DNA of 64,000 nucleotides from Nitrosomonas sp. (GTDB lineage Bacteria > Pseudomonadota > Gammaproteobacteria > Burkholderiales > Nitrosomonadaceae), in contig JADJES010000006.1 of the NCBI GenBank assembly GCA_016708955.1, positions 62,001 through 126,000 on the forward strand. The letters run 5' to 3'. This document shows, piece after piece, positions 44,251 to 53,652 of this stretch. A program made the position numbers and the translations under genes. Every line of letters begins with the position of its first letter. Positions within the stretch are counted from its first letter, which is position 1. The notes under the pieces were generated by a model. That model ran no database searches and was not told the DNA's origin. It saw only the letters and a program-made list of their open reading frames with translations.

Positions 44251-45252
44251 TTGGCCGCAACACTGGGCTTTATTGTTTTCGCATCGCTATCTGTGTCAGT
44301 CTTCGCAGCCGATCGTGGTGCGGCGCCTGCTGCAATCGAGAACACGCTGGGTATGAAGTTTGTATTGGTGCCTGCTGGTGAGTTTGTGATGGGTAGCGAT
44401 GAGTCACCGGACATATTATCAAAAGTTTATCCGCAGTACGAACGCCGTCGTGTCGAGGAACTGGGGGACGAAGCGCCGGTGCATCGCGTGCGCATCACAC
44501 AACCTTTTTACCTTGGCCAGTTTGAAGTCAGTGTCGGCCAGTTCCGCAAATTTTAGAGTGTCCGGTTATATTCCGGAACCAGTGGAAGATGGCACGGAGC
44601 TTACGGATACAACACAGATTATGATGCGGCAAAATCAGCTAGCGGCGATGCTTTCGAGGGGCGTGATCCGAAGTACTCCTGGCGTAACCCAGGTTTTACC
44701 CAGGGAGACGATCACCCTGTTTTGAATGTAACTTGGAACGATTCGGTAGCGATGGCGAAATGGCTTAGCGAAAAAGAGGGCGTTAAGTATCGCTTGCCAA
44801 CTGAGGCGGAATGGGAATATGCCTGCCGTGCTGGCACACGCACACGCTATGCAAACGGCGACGATCCGGAATTCTTGCTGACAATCGCGAATATTTTCGA
44901 TGCGGATGCCAAAGCATACTGGCCACGCTGGGCGGAATTTACGTTGTCAGGACATGATAGTTTTGCATTCACCGCGCCTGTTGGCAGCTTTGCGCCTAAT
45001 GCCTGGGGATTTTATGATATGCATGGCAATGCCTGGGAATGGGTTTCTGATTGGTATGCGGATGATTATTATGCCAGATCGCCTGTTGACGATCCGCAAG
45101 GGCCGCCCGATGGTGTCGTGCGCGTACGGCGTGGCGGCTCTTGGCATACCTGGTCCTTGTACGCGCGTTCATCCTATCGCAACAGGATTTCGCCGAATTC
45201 GCGCTACGCGCTGGTTGGGATGCGTTTGGTTCGTGAATTGCCAGAACGCTGA
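44251..45252 (+). pseudogene. Formylglycine-generating-enzyme-like (SUMF1/FGE) exported protein, frame disturbed
   Basis: Signal peptide (LGFIVFASLSVSVFA-AD), then the FGE-sulfatase domain: NTLGMKFVLVPAGEFVMGSD, EAPVHRVRITQPFYLGQFEV, WNDSVAMAKWLSEKEG, YRLPTEAEWEYACRAGT, WGFYDMHGNAWEWVSDWY, VRRGGSWHTWSLYARSSYR. The frame shifts near 44553 (just after FRKF) and back near 44600 (ACGGAGC for ACGGGAGC), passing through SGYIPEPVEDGT; so the ends are in the same frame. Relatives modify sulfatases or act as variants of unknown target. The start codon is uncertain (TTG at 44251). Confidence 0.75.
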
Positions 45253-45317
45253 GGAAGCTCTGATTAAGTCCTTCGACAGGCTCAGGATGAACTGTAATCA
45301 ACTTAATCAGAACTTCC
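45253..45317. repeat. Short inverted-repeat element
   Basis: 65 bp bounded by GGAAGCTCTGATTAAGT and the inverse of GGAAGTTCTGATTAAGT (one mismatch), enclosing TCCTTCGACAGGCTCAGGAT, a phrase I recognise as a recurrent intergenic word in proteobacteria. It starts at the stop codon of the preceding gene and could also serve as its terminator. Confidence 0.6.
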
Positions 45318-45390
45318 CTAACAGCTTGGTGGGATCAAAGGAATGCGGTTAAAGTGATTTTAGCCGCTTTATGCAAATAATCAGCTCCGT

Positions 45391-45882
45391 TCACATGGAG
45401 TGTGTCGAAGAGTGTACGGATTGCAATCGCGCATTCAACAAGCGCGCCATCCCTTCTGCGCCTTGCCGCATCACCTGGTGATGATTCCATCTGAATACGG
45501 GTGACGCAATAGGCGCAATGAGATTCATCCACAACCGGTTGGTGCGAACATGCCACTGATAACGTACGACGGTGGCATTATCTTCGCGGGAAAAATCCCA
45601 CCGTCCCGTTCCGATCACTTCACCGTTTGCCTGTCCTTCCAGAAGGGTGAGCGGCACAAAGCGGGTCATACGAATATCGAACGTAAAGCGATAGGGAATC
45701 CGGCCCTTCCAGGTAAAACGATGTACACTGCCAATCCCATCCGCATCGCCAGAAGCAAGTTTTTCTACTTTCTCGACACCTTTCCACCAGGCCGGCCAAT
45801 CTAGGCAATGGCTAATGGCATCGCAAACCTCCGTTAAAGGTGCATCAATACGCCATTCCGTAATAAATTTGTATTCGGCCAC
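45391..45882 (-). CDS. SRPBCC (START/polyketide-cyclase-like) lipid-binding-fold protein
   Basis: 163 residues from a GTG at 45882 with AGGG at 5 nt; a longer frame upstream would overlap the preceding gene. The pattern WRIDAPLTEVCDAISHCLDWPAWWKGV, FTWKGRIPYRFTFDIRMTRF, GTGRWDFSRED and WMNLIAPIASPVFRWNHHQVMRQGAEGMARLL fits the SRPBCC fold with a hydrophobic ligand cavity. Ligand unknown. It follows the LolA-like gene by 7 bp, so the two probably form one unit. Confidence 0.72.
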   Translation of the reverse strand: MAEYKFITEWRIDAPLTEVCDAISHCLDWPAWWKGVEKVEKLASGDADGIGSVHRFTWKGRIPYRFTFDIRMTRFVPLTLLEGQANGEVIGTGRWDFSREDNATVVRYQWHVRTNRLWMNLIAPIASPVFRWNHHQVMRQGAEGMARLLNARLQSVHSSTHSM

Positions 45883-45889
45883 TTTTTCC

Positions 45890-46528
45890 CTATTGATCAA
45901 AGAAATCCGCAGGAAACATTGGATTGATTTGATAATCCGACATTTCCACCAACTCAATCAGACTGCCATCCGCTTTATAGCTTATGACTTTGAGCGGGAA
46001 ACCGGTTGTTACATCCAGCCACAACTGAAATTGTGATACCCCGCTGACACTAGAGCCGAATTCGCCGTCCACGATAAGATGTATCACAGCCTGGTTGGCA
46101 ATTGATTCTGTCCCAATCACTGTGGTTTTTCCCTGGTTTTGCAGTGTCATGACATTTTGATACAAAGCGCCCAGATCCGATCGGTCAACCCGCTGACCTG
46201 ACGGGCTTTGAATCAATTTATTCTCTGGGCTGAAATTGAACGAAGGAAAACTGCCGTATCCAAATAACCATAATTTAACCAGTTCAGTCACAGGACTATA
46301 GATCAGCACCGCCCCCTTAAATGCAGGTGCAACCACCTCCATGCGCACATAGCCATGTTTTTTATAGTAATAGCGGATGATTTCCTGTCTATTAGATTGG
46401 CCGCCACTTGAGGACTTGAGGGTAGCTTGATAAGTGTCAACCTGCTGATAATAGTCAACGGCACTCTGTATAGGGTTTGGGCTGTTAGGAAGGAGTAGCG
46501 CCATCGTAAGCATCGCATCGGGTAGCAT
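45890..46528 (-). CDS. LolA-like outer-membrane lipoprotein-sorting-fold protein
   Basis: 212 residues. The N-terminus (MLPDAMLTMALLLPNSPNPI) may be a weak or truncated signal peptide. The remainder has the alternating beta pattern of the LolA/LolB/RseB fold (VDYYQQVDTYQATLKSSSGG, RMEVVAPAFKGAVLIYSPVT, QFQLWLDVTTGFPLKVISYK, IELVEMSDYQINPMFPADFF). Probably periplasmic lipid- or lipoprotein-binding; the specific role is unknown. Co-oriented and nearly contiguous with the SRPBCC gene. Confidence 0.6.
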   Translation of the reverse strand: MLPDAMLTMALLLPNSPNPIQSAVDYYQQVDTYQATLKSSSGGQSNRQEIIRYYYKKHGYVRMEVVAPAFKGAVLIYSPVTELVKLWLFGYGSFPSFNFSPENKLIQSPSGQRVDRSDLGALYQNVMTLQNQGKTTVIGTESIANQAVIHLIVDGEFGSSVSGVSQFQLWLDVTTGFPLKVISYKADGSLIELVEMSDYQINPMFPADFFDQ

Positions 46529-46678
46529 TATAAAAGTACCTCAAGATAGGGCTGTGACTCATTTCTATCCACAAAAACAAATATATGAAAGTTTTACGAT
46601 GACAGCAATGGATACCAATTGTATCTGTAAACAGTTAAGTGCGGTGTTTAATCGCATACTTTTATCTAACGATTTCAG

Positions 46679-47132
46679 TTACATTTTTGGTGGCCAATTG
46701 TGTGTTTCGCTCTGGCAGTGCTGGCACCATGCAGAGAGCGCATCGTACATCACTCTACCGTGTTTGAGCATTTCGTGGCCGTTGGAAAAGTTTTGTGACA
46801 GACCAAGCGATAGTGCATACAAGCCCGCGGATTGCGGCGTCAGATCAAGCCGTGAGGTGTCGGCTCCACGCACGATAGTAGCGAGTTGTTTGAGAGCCGG
46901 ATCATCCAGGCTGTATTTGGCGAGGAAGGCATCAAAACTACACAGTTCTCCGAGGTGGCTGAGTTCTACGCCGGGAATATCATAGGGTATTGCACCAGTG
47001 TCCTCGGCCACGCGTAGCACATCTCCCGTCGGCACATAGAGGAAATTCCGCTGGCGGATCAATAAAACGGGCAATAAGCCACGGACAGGCAATGCGGTCG
47101 ATTTTCGGACATTTACGGGTAATCCATTTCAT
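46679..47132 (-). pseudogene. ChrB C-terminal-type chromate resistance protein, frameshifted
   Basis: From an ATG at 47132 (GAGGTGA ribosome site) the frame reads MKWITRKCPKIDRIACPWLI ARFIDPPAEF, then one extra base near 47043 shifts it. The rest, LYVPTGDVLRVAEDTGAIPY, SHLGELCSFDAFLAKYSLDD, IVRGADTSRLDLTPQSAGLY and WCQHCQSETHNWPP, is the C-terminal domain of ChrB. Restored length is about 151 residues. It follows chrA by 8 bp in the same operon. Confidence 0.78.
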
Positions 47133-47140
47133 TGTTCACC

Positions 47141-48505
47141 TCACAAAACTAGGGTTTTTAGGACCAAGCCAACCATCGCACAGGCCGCGATGACGTGAAT
47201 CACGTTGCTTTTGAAGCGGAACAGCGCAACGGCTGCGCCGAGTGCGATCAACGCGGATACCCAATCGAAAGTGCCCTCGAAGCCTTTGGGCCAGAGAACG
47301 TAGTAGCCAAAAAACAGCGCCAGATTCAGAATCACTCCGACTACGGCTGCTGTGATGGCGGTCAATGGCGCAGTGAACTTCAGGTCTCCGTGTGTGGATT
47401 CAACCAGCGGCCCGCCGGCGAGGATAAATATGAAGGAGGGCAGGAAGGTAAACCAAGTCACGAGCGTTGCTGCTACGGCCCCGGCAAGAAACATTGTATC
47501 CGGGCCGAACAGAACCTTGACGTAACCACCGATAAAACCAACGAAAGCCACAACCATAATAAGCGGCCCCGGCGTCGTTTCACCCAGTGCCAAGCCATCG
47601 ATCATCTGTACCGGTGTCAACCAGCTAAAGTGTTCGACTGCGCCCTGGTAGACATAGGGCAGCACGGCATAGGCGCCGCCAAAAGTCAGTAAGGCCGCTT
47701 TGGTAAAAAACCAACCCATTTGTGTCAGCGTATGGTCCCAGCCATAAGAGGTAGTCAGAAAACCCATCGGGATTAGCCATAACAGCACACCGGCAACGAC
47801 AACCTGCGCCAACCGGCTCCAGCGGAACTTGGCATGCAGCGGCGTCGGCGTGTCATCGTCGATGAGGGCGGGATCGGAAGATGTTTTTGCCTTTCCGTGA
47901 CCACCCCCGGCTTTGAATTTATCCGGCGCGATGCGGCCGCCGAAGTAGCCAATCATTGCCGCAGCCGCCACAATCGCCGGGAACGGCACATTGAACGCAA
48001 AAATGGCGACGAAAGAGGCCGCTGCAATGCCCCATAACCAATTGTTCTTGAGTGCCCGCGAACCGATGCGGTGGGTTGCCTGCACCACGATGGCGGTGAC
48101 GGCAGGCTTGATGCCATAGAATAGCCCTGCGACCACTGGCACATCACCGTAGGCAATGTATACCCAGGAAAGGGCAATCAGAATCAGCAGCGAAGGCAGC
48201 ACGAACAACACTCCAGCGACGATTCCACCCCAAGTGCGGTGCATCAACCAGCCAATGTAGGTGGCAAGTTGCTGTGCTTCCGGGCCGGGGAGCATCATGC
48301 AGTAGTTGAGCGCGTGTAGAAAACGCCGCTCCGAAATCCAGCGCCGGTTCTCGACCAATTCTTGATGCATGATGGAAATTTGTCCGGCAGGGCCGCCAAA
48401 GCTGATGAAACCCAGTTTGAGCCAGAACATGAAGGCTTGCCAGAAACTAACGGATTGCGGGGGCAGGGTTGCGTTGGGGATAGTCTGCGGTTCGGGTTGA
48501 TTCAT
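47141..48505 (-). CDS. chrA: ChrA, chromate efflux transporter
   Basis: 454 residues, two homologous CHR domains: domain 1 FWLKLGFISFGGPAGQISIM, LPGPEAQQLATYIGWL; domain 2 FFTKAALLTFGGAYAVLPYV, GLALGETTPGPLIMVVAFVGF. Hydrophobic throughout, about 10-12 transmembrane helices, with a His/Lys-rich linker (KAGGGHGKAKTSSDP). It exports chromate from the cytoplasm. Its start codon overlaps the stop of the upstream chrB fragment (TAATG), and a ChrB-like C-terminal gene lies downstream. Confidence 0.95.
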   Translation of the reverse strand: MNQPEPQTIPNATLPPQSVSFWQAFMFWLKLGFISFGGPAGQISIMHQELVENRRWISERRFLHALNYCMMLPGPEAQQLATYIGWLMHRTWGGIVAGVLFVLPSLLILIALSWVYIAYGDVPVVAGLFYGIKPAVTAIVVQATHRIGSRALKNNWLWGIAAASFVAIFAFNVPFPAIVAAAAMIGYFGGRIAPDKFKAGGGHGKAKTSSDPALIDDDTPTPLHAKFRWSRLAQVVVAGVLLWLIPMGFLTTSYGWDHTLTQMGWFFTKAALLTFGGAYAVLPYVYQGAVEHFSWLTPVQMIDGLALGETTPGPLIMVVAFVGFIGGYVKVLFGPDTMFLAGAVAATLVTWFTFLPSFIFILAGGPLVESTHGDLKFTAPLTAITAAVVGVILNLALFFGYYVLWPKGFEGTFDWVSALIALGAAVALFRFKSNVIHVIAACAMVGLVLKTLVL

Positions 48506-48871
48506 TACGGAGATATTCCTTTGTTGAAGCTTACAAACAATCCGTCAAATATGGGGGTTGCAGCAGTCAGCAGTTCATCGTCGCCGGTGATGGTGTCACG
48601 CAGCCCGGCGAGTATGCTTTCCACGCCAACCGCTTCGGGCGGTTGCGCACCGCCGACATCAAGGTAATGCACCATCAATCCCAGGCGCGTGAGCGCATTT
48701 TGTTCCAATGCAAAGCTCACCAGCTGTGCCGCAGCCTTCTCGCTCCAGCATTGAATAAACGCCGTCGCGCAGCACTGCGGCACCAGATGCCTTGAGAGTT
48801 CGGCATGAGCGTTGCCGGAGGATTGCATTCTCGGTCGGTAAGCTGGTGATGAAAGAAAGCCAATTACTCAT
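48505..48871 (-). pseudogene. chrB: ChrB N-terminal fragment with internal break
   Basis: ATG at 48871 gives MSNWLSFITSLPTENAILRQ and ALKASGAAVLRDGVYSML, the clear N-terminus of ChrB. Near 48760 the useful frame changes to KAAAQLVSFALEQNALTRLG, MVHYLDVGGAQPPEAVGVES and DDELLTAATPIFDGLF to the stop at 48505. Full ChrB is about 300 residues, so besides the frame change a large internal part is missing. ChrB is a regulator/accessory protein of chromate resistance; this copy is unlikely to work. Confidence 0.65.
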
Positions 48872-48891
48872 GAAGTGAAGTTTGCATTACT

Positions 48892-48975
48892 GAATAATTC
48901 GCATCAAATAATCGAGAAATCTGTCTCAAAATTGCTTTCCCTCGCTACGATCACTATTCTTGGGCAGCCTCCTAG
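48892..48975. repeat. Half copy of the MITE-like element
   Basis: 84 bp closely matching the right half of 34825-34991 (CAAATAATCGA, TTCCCTCGCTACGATCA, CAGCCTCCTAG). The left arm is absent. It lies 101 bp from the IS4 copy 2. Confidence 0.75.
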
Positions 48976-49076
48976 CGGATAAAGCCGGGTATTTGCGTTT
49001 GTCTATCTAAAAACAGCTTACACATTTTCAATCTGGTTCTGCAAAGCACTGGGAAGTTACTGCTGCTGTTATTAGA

Positions 49077-50673
49077 CTGAAGTTTCACCGTTTTGCACTA
49101 AACTTTACATTTTCGCTTAAGCAACCATACGCAATAATGCATCGATAAAAGAATTAAGAATGGGTTTATCTGGTTTAGGGCAAAAGCTAACAAAATCCTT
49201 ATTGAGCGCAGCCTGAGTAATCAGTTTTCTGACATCGGAAAAGGCAAAGTGACTTCGATTGTTAACAGCGTAACAACGCTGCGGTGTTTTATCAAGGTGA
49301 TCGGCATAAATCCAGGTTACGGTGGCGGCCATCATGCAGAAGTTGAGATGATTGGTAACGGCATGGTAGTTTCGAGTTTGGCTTTTGAGCTACCGATTTC
49401 CTGCTTGATCTCTTTGAAAGCGGCTTCGATTTTCCAGCGTGCGCCGTAGTATTCGATAATCTGCTCGACGGTGAGATCGAGATCGGTGGTAAAGAGTGCG
49501 ACCCATTGTGATCTTCGATAGATCCAAACAACGCGCACGGCACATTTGAGTGTTTTCAACATCATGATGTTGTCAAGGCCAGAACATCGCGTTGTTTGCC
49601 GTAGAGGTTAACCGAATAAGTGGTAGCGCGTTCATGGAATTTATTGGCCAGCGTTGTGGCATTGCCCATCTTGTCGCCATACTTTCTGGATCGGCCGAGC
49701 TGATGTTTTTGGTGTTCGGGTGGTAACGCAAACAAAGTGGTATTGACGCGCAATCTGGAAAGCATATGACAGTGCTGTCCAACGGTTTTGCGCATCGGTT
49801 TAAGCAAGCCGTCGTTTCCAAACCAGCTATCGGTAACGATCAGCAATGGGGTGCCAGGAAAAGCGGCAGAAATTTCCAGCAGCATTTCGATGGCCTGCTC
49901 AAATTTGGTTTGAAACGATGGTATCTTGCCCTCAACCCTAACCTTCTTGGTCGCTATCGTTTTTCCATGTGATAGAAACGAAACGCCAGCGGTAAGCAAG
50001 CCCAGCGGCCTTTGACAATTTTAATAAACCGATGGACACAACATTTTGTGACCAGGGGTATTTCGATTGATTGGTCTTGGCAGCATGATCAAAGAAAAGA
50101 CGCGCAGCCGAAAATCTTTTGCCAGTCTTGGGATTGATGGTGTCATCCAAGGCCAGCAATAGCCGTCCTTTTGTCGTCGGGCTGGGTATCAGAGACCACA
50201 GCGTCGTCCAGAGGCGTGACCAAGGCAATTTTGATGAGGCCATGAAGATGTAAAATCGGCGCTGACTAAGCGACAGCCCGAACAATACCTGCAAGCATCG
50301 CAATAGGTTGGCGCTGCGTGAAGAAGTGAAATGAGTGATAACAGCCAGGAGCGTATAAACAAACCAGACACCTCGTTCATCGCCTTTGCAACGGTGGTTA
50401 AATTCCTGTTGGAGGGGAAGAGGATATTGCGTAGAATGAACATGCGGCGATGCCTTTTTATTATTGGTTTCAGTTACTTAACAGATGAAATTATAACAAA
50501 AACCGTGCGTCGCCGCAATCATATCTTACTGTATTTAAAGGATATATTTCGATTTTTTCCTACTGTCAACAGGGTCGATATCAGTACTATTTTGTCACTC
50601 AAGAAAAAATCCCGATAATCCAAAATTCCAGACAATTGAATCATCGGCTCATAAAAAAAGCGTGAAACTCCAG
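49077..50673. mobile_element. IS4-family insertion sequence, copy 2
   Basis: 1597 bp, same terminal repeats as copy 1, flanked by the 8-bp target duplication TTATTAGA (49069-49076 and 50674-50681). The right end lies 91 bp before the metK start. Confidence 0.93.
49117..50443 (-). pseudogene. IS4-family transposase, copy 2 (several frameshifts)
   Basis: Same transposase as copy 1 but split into several frames. The YREK region is intact here (YGARWKIEAAFKEIKQEIG), whereas single-base length changes in short homopolymers break it elsewhere (near 49383, 49577, 49965, 50022, 50125). A composite of the two copies would give a full reading frame. Confidence 0.9.
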
Positions 50674-50764
50674 TTATTAGATATATTGCTTTAATTACTA
50701 CATGGCCTTAGAAAACACAATCGGTTATACTTTAAAACTTTTATTAATTTTGATAGATAAAACT

Positions 50765-51927
50765 ATGAGTGAATATCTTTTACTTCAGAATCTGTTTCTG
50801 GAGGGCATCCTGACAAAGTTGCCGATCAAATTTCTGACGCTGTTTTGGATGCAATCCTAAGTCAAGATGCCAACGCGCGGGTCGCTTGTGAGACATTATG
50901 CAGTACCGGTTTAATTGTGTTATCGGGTGAGATAACAACGCATGCTTCTGTAGATTACAACATTATTGCACGGGAAACTGTTAAGAATATCGGTTATACC
51001 AGTTCTAATATCGGTTTTGATTCTACTACGTGTGCGGTCTTAACGGCTTTTAACAAACAATCGCCAGATATTGCGCAGGGGGTTGACCGTACCAAAGAAG
51101 AGGAAATGGAGCAAGGGGCTGGAGATCAGGGACTTATGTTCGGATATGCTTGCGATGAAACGCCGCAACTGATGCCCATGCCAATTTTTTATGCACATCG
51201 TTTGGTTGAACGCCAAGCCGAATTGAGGAAAAAGGGCAAATTAGCATGGTTGCGCCCTGATGCCAAATCGCAAGTTTCGGTGCGATACCTGAATGGTAAG
51301 CCACAGTGTATTGAGACGGTTGTGATTTCAACACAACACGATCCTGAAATTTCCCATCAGGCTTTGACGGAAGCGGTTATTGAAGAAATTATTAAGCCAG
51401 TATTGCCTTCTGAACTTATTAGTGATCGCATCAATTATCTGGTAAATCCAACAGGGCGTTTTGTTGTGGGTGGTCCGATGGGTGATTGCGGTTTAACCGG
51501 TCGTAAAATTATTGTAGATAGTTATGGCGGTGCCGCACATCATGGTGGCGGTGCCTTTTCTGGTAAAGATCCTTCTAAAGTCGATCGATCAGCGACTTAT
51601 GCCGGACGTTATGTTGCGAAGAATATTGTAGCGGCTGGGATTGCCAGCAAATGTGAAGTACAGGTTGCCTATGCCATTGGTGTTGCAAGACCTGTTTCAT
51701 TGATGGTCAACACATTCGGCACAGGCAAAATCGCTGACGAAAAGATTGTCGAATTAATTGAAAGGCATTTTGATTTACGTCCCCGCGGCATCATTCATGC
51801 ACTTAATTTGTTACGTCCTATCTATGCTAAAACTGCAGCATATGGACATTTTGGACGTGAGCTCCCTGAATTCACTTGGGAAGCTACGAATAAGGCTACT
51901 CAATTACGTGTCGATGCTGGTCTATAA
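50765..51927 (+). CDS. metK: MetK, S-adenosylmethionine synthetase (frameshift in codon 5-6)
   Basis: Makes SAM from methionine and ATP. From 50845 on the protein is standard: MDAILSQDANARVACET, GAGDQGLMFGYACDETP, GPMGDCGLTGRKIIVDSYGG, HHGGGAFSGKDPSKVDRS. The expected start lies at ATG 50765 (MSEYLF), but one T is missing from CTTTTACT (50778-50783), after which SESVSGGHPDKVADQISDA follows in the main frame. As metK is normally essential, a sequencing error is the likelier explanation. First gene of the methyl-cycle group metK-ahcY-metF. Confidence 0.93.
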
Positions 51928-51980
51928 ATTATTCGTAGCATTTACCGCTATTAGTAAGTTCTAATTGATTCTTCCCCTAT

Positions 51981-52050
51981 GCTGAGGAGCGCTGCAGCGG
52001 TTTGTTCCGTGAGGCTCAGCACAGGTGGGTATTGTTACAACGGCGCTCGT
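51981..52050 (+). promoter_or_regulatory. SAH riboswitch upstream of ahcY
   Basis: Matches the S-adenosylhomocysteine riboswitch: P1 GCTGAG (51981-51986) pairs with CTCAGC (52015-52020), the conserved GAGCGCTGCAGCGG follows, and GAGCGC (51987-51992) can form the pseudoknot with GCGCTC (52043-52048). It sits 20 bp before the ahcY start. In known examples SAH binding turns on ahcY expression. Confidence 0.92.
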
Positions 52051-52070
52051 TCATATTTAAGGAGAAGATT

Positions 52071-53504
52071 ATGAACGCTGTGCTTAACCCAAAAGGTGGT
52101 TCTTTTACTGACTATAAAGTTGCTGATATTTCGTTGGCAGAATGGGGACGTAAAGAAATAGCAATCGCCGAAACAGAAATGCCAGGTTTGATGGCATTGC
52201 GTAATGAATATGCGAATCAGAAGCCACTAGCAGGCGCACGTATCGCAGGTTCTTTGCATATGACGATTCAAACTGCTGTGCTGATTGAAACATTAGTGGC
52301 TTTAGGAGCAGAAGTGCGCTGGGCTTCCTGTAATATTTTCTCTACCCAGGACCACGCCGCTTCAGCCATAGCAGCTAAGAACATACCGGTATTTGCCTAT
52401 AAGGGAGAATCTCTGGAAGATTACTGGGTATATGCTCACCAGATATTCGAATGGACCGTCGCGGGACAACCCAGTGGCGCCAATATGATCCTGGATGATG
52501 GCGGTGATGCTACATTACTGCTTATTCTGGGAGCCAAAGCTGAGAAAGATCCTTCAGTTATTGCTAATCCTACCAACGAAGAAGAAACCGTATTGTTTGC
52601 TTCAATCAAAAGCAAATTGTCATCCGAACCTAACTGGTATTCAACAAATCTTGCCAGAATTCGTGGGGTCACTGAAGAAACCACTACAGGGGTTCATCGT
52701 TTATATGAAATGCATAAAAATGGAGAACTTCCGTTTCCAGCATTTAATGTGAATGATTCTGTCACTAAATCAAAGTTTGATAATCTTTATGGCTGCAGAG
52801 AGTCATTGGTTGATGGTATCAAGCGTGCTACTGACGTCATGATTGCAGGAAAGATTGCAGTAGTTTGCGGATATGGTGATGTAGGTAAGGGTTGTGCGCA
52901 ATCATTACGTGGTCTAGGCGCAACCGTCTGGATCACGGAAATTGACCCAATCTGCGCGCTTCAAGCAGCCATGGAAGGGTACCGTGTGGTTACGATGAAC
53001 GATGCCTGTGATCAAGCGGATATTTTTGTTACAGCGACTGGTAATCTGCGAGTAATTGCACATGACCACATGCTGAGAATGAAAGACCAAGCGATAGTTT
53101 GTAATATTGGTCATTTCGATTCGGAGATCGACATAGCATCTATCCAAAAATATCAATGGGAAAATATCAAACCACAGGTTGATCATGTGATATTTCCGAC
53201 AGGACGCCGCATCATTGTTCTGGCGCAAGGCAGATTGGTTAATCTGGGCTGTGCTACTGGGCATCCTTCCTTTGTGATGTCCAGTTCATTTACCAATCAA
53301 GTACTGGCACAGATGGAGCTATGGCAGAATGGGGAAAATTATCAGAAAAATGTTTATGTGCTACCCAAGCAATTGGATGAAAAAGTAGCGCGTCTGCATA
53401 TTGGGAAGTTGGGAGTGAAACTCACTGAATTAACGGATGAGCAGGCATTATATTTAGGTCTCGATAAGAACGGTCCCTATAAGCCAGCGATGTATCGTTA
53501 TTGA
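52071..53504 (+). CDS. ahcY: AhcY, S-adenosylhomocysteine hydrolase
   Basis: Hydrolyses SAH to homocysteine and adenosine using tightly bound NAD. 477 residues from the ATG at 52071 (AAGGAGAAG ribosome site); an upstream in-frame start would lie within the riboswitch. Motifs: RIAGSLHMTIQTAVLIETL, CNIFSTQDHAA, NAD fold VVCGYGDVGKGCAQSLRGLGA, and the C-terminal KNGPYKPAMYRY. Controlled by the SAH riboswitch. Confidence 0.97.
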   Translation: MNAVLNPKGGSFTDYKVADISLAEWGRKEIAIAETEMPGLMALRNEYANQKPLAGARIAGSLHMTIQTAVLIETLVALGAEVRWASCNIFSTQDHAASAIAAKNIPVFAYKGESLEDYWVYAHQIFEWTVAGQPSGANMILDDGGDATLLLILGAKAEKDPSVIANPTNEEETVLFASIKSKLSSEPNWYSTNLARIRGVTEETTTGVHRLYEMHKNGELPFPAFNVNDSVTKSKFDNLYGCRESLVDGIKRATDVMIAGKIAVVCGYGDVGKGCAQSLRGLGATVWITEIDPICALQAAMEGYRVVTMNDACDQADIFVTATGNLRVIAHDHMLRMKDQAIVCNIGHFDSEIDIASIQKYQWENIKPQVDHVIFPTGRRIIVLAQGRLVNLGCATGHPSFVMSSSFTNQVLAQMELWQNGENYQKNVYVLPKQLDEKVARLHIGKLGVKLTELTDEQALYLGLDKNGPYKPAMYRY

Positions 53505-53524
53505 TCATTTAATCTTTCTGAATG

Positions 53525-53562
53525 GAGAATCGTTTGAATGGACATAAATTCGAATGATTCTC
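53525..53562 (+). terminator. Hairpin between ahcY and metF
   Basis: GAGAATCGTTTGAAT / ATTCGAATGATTCTC stem with an 8-base loop. No good T run follows, so it may be an attenuating or stabilising hairpin rather than a full terminator. Confidence 0.4.
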
Positions 53563-53652
53563 AAATTTAGCAATAGCTTGTTATAAAACAGAGCTGATTA
53601 GTATTCGTGTTAGTGTGGATTGAAATAATTCTGACCCTATAGACACGTGTAG

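Noticed and set aside
47195..47692. 165-codon plus-strand frame opposite chrA
   Set aside because: Shadow of chrA: low-complexity composition, no ribosome site, and chrA is unmistakable on the other strand.
50765..50860. metK as a true pseudogene
   Set aside because: Gene is normally essential, the defect is one T in a T run, and similar run-length errors occur throughout the window.
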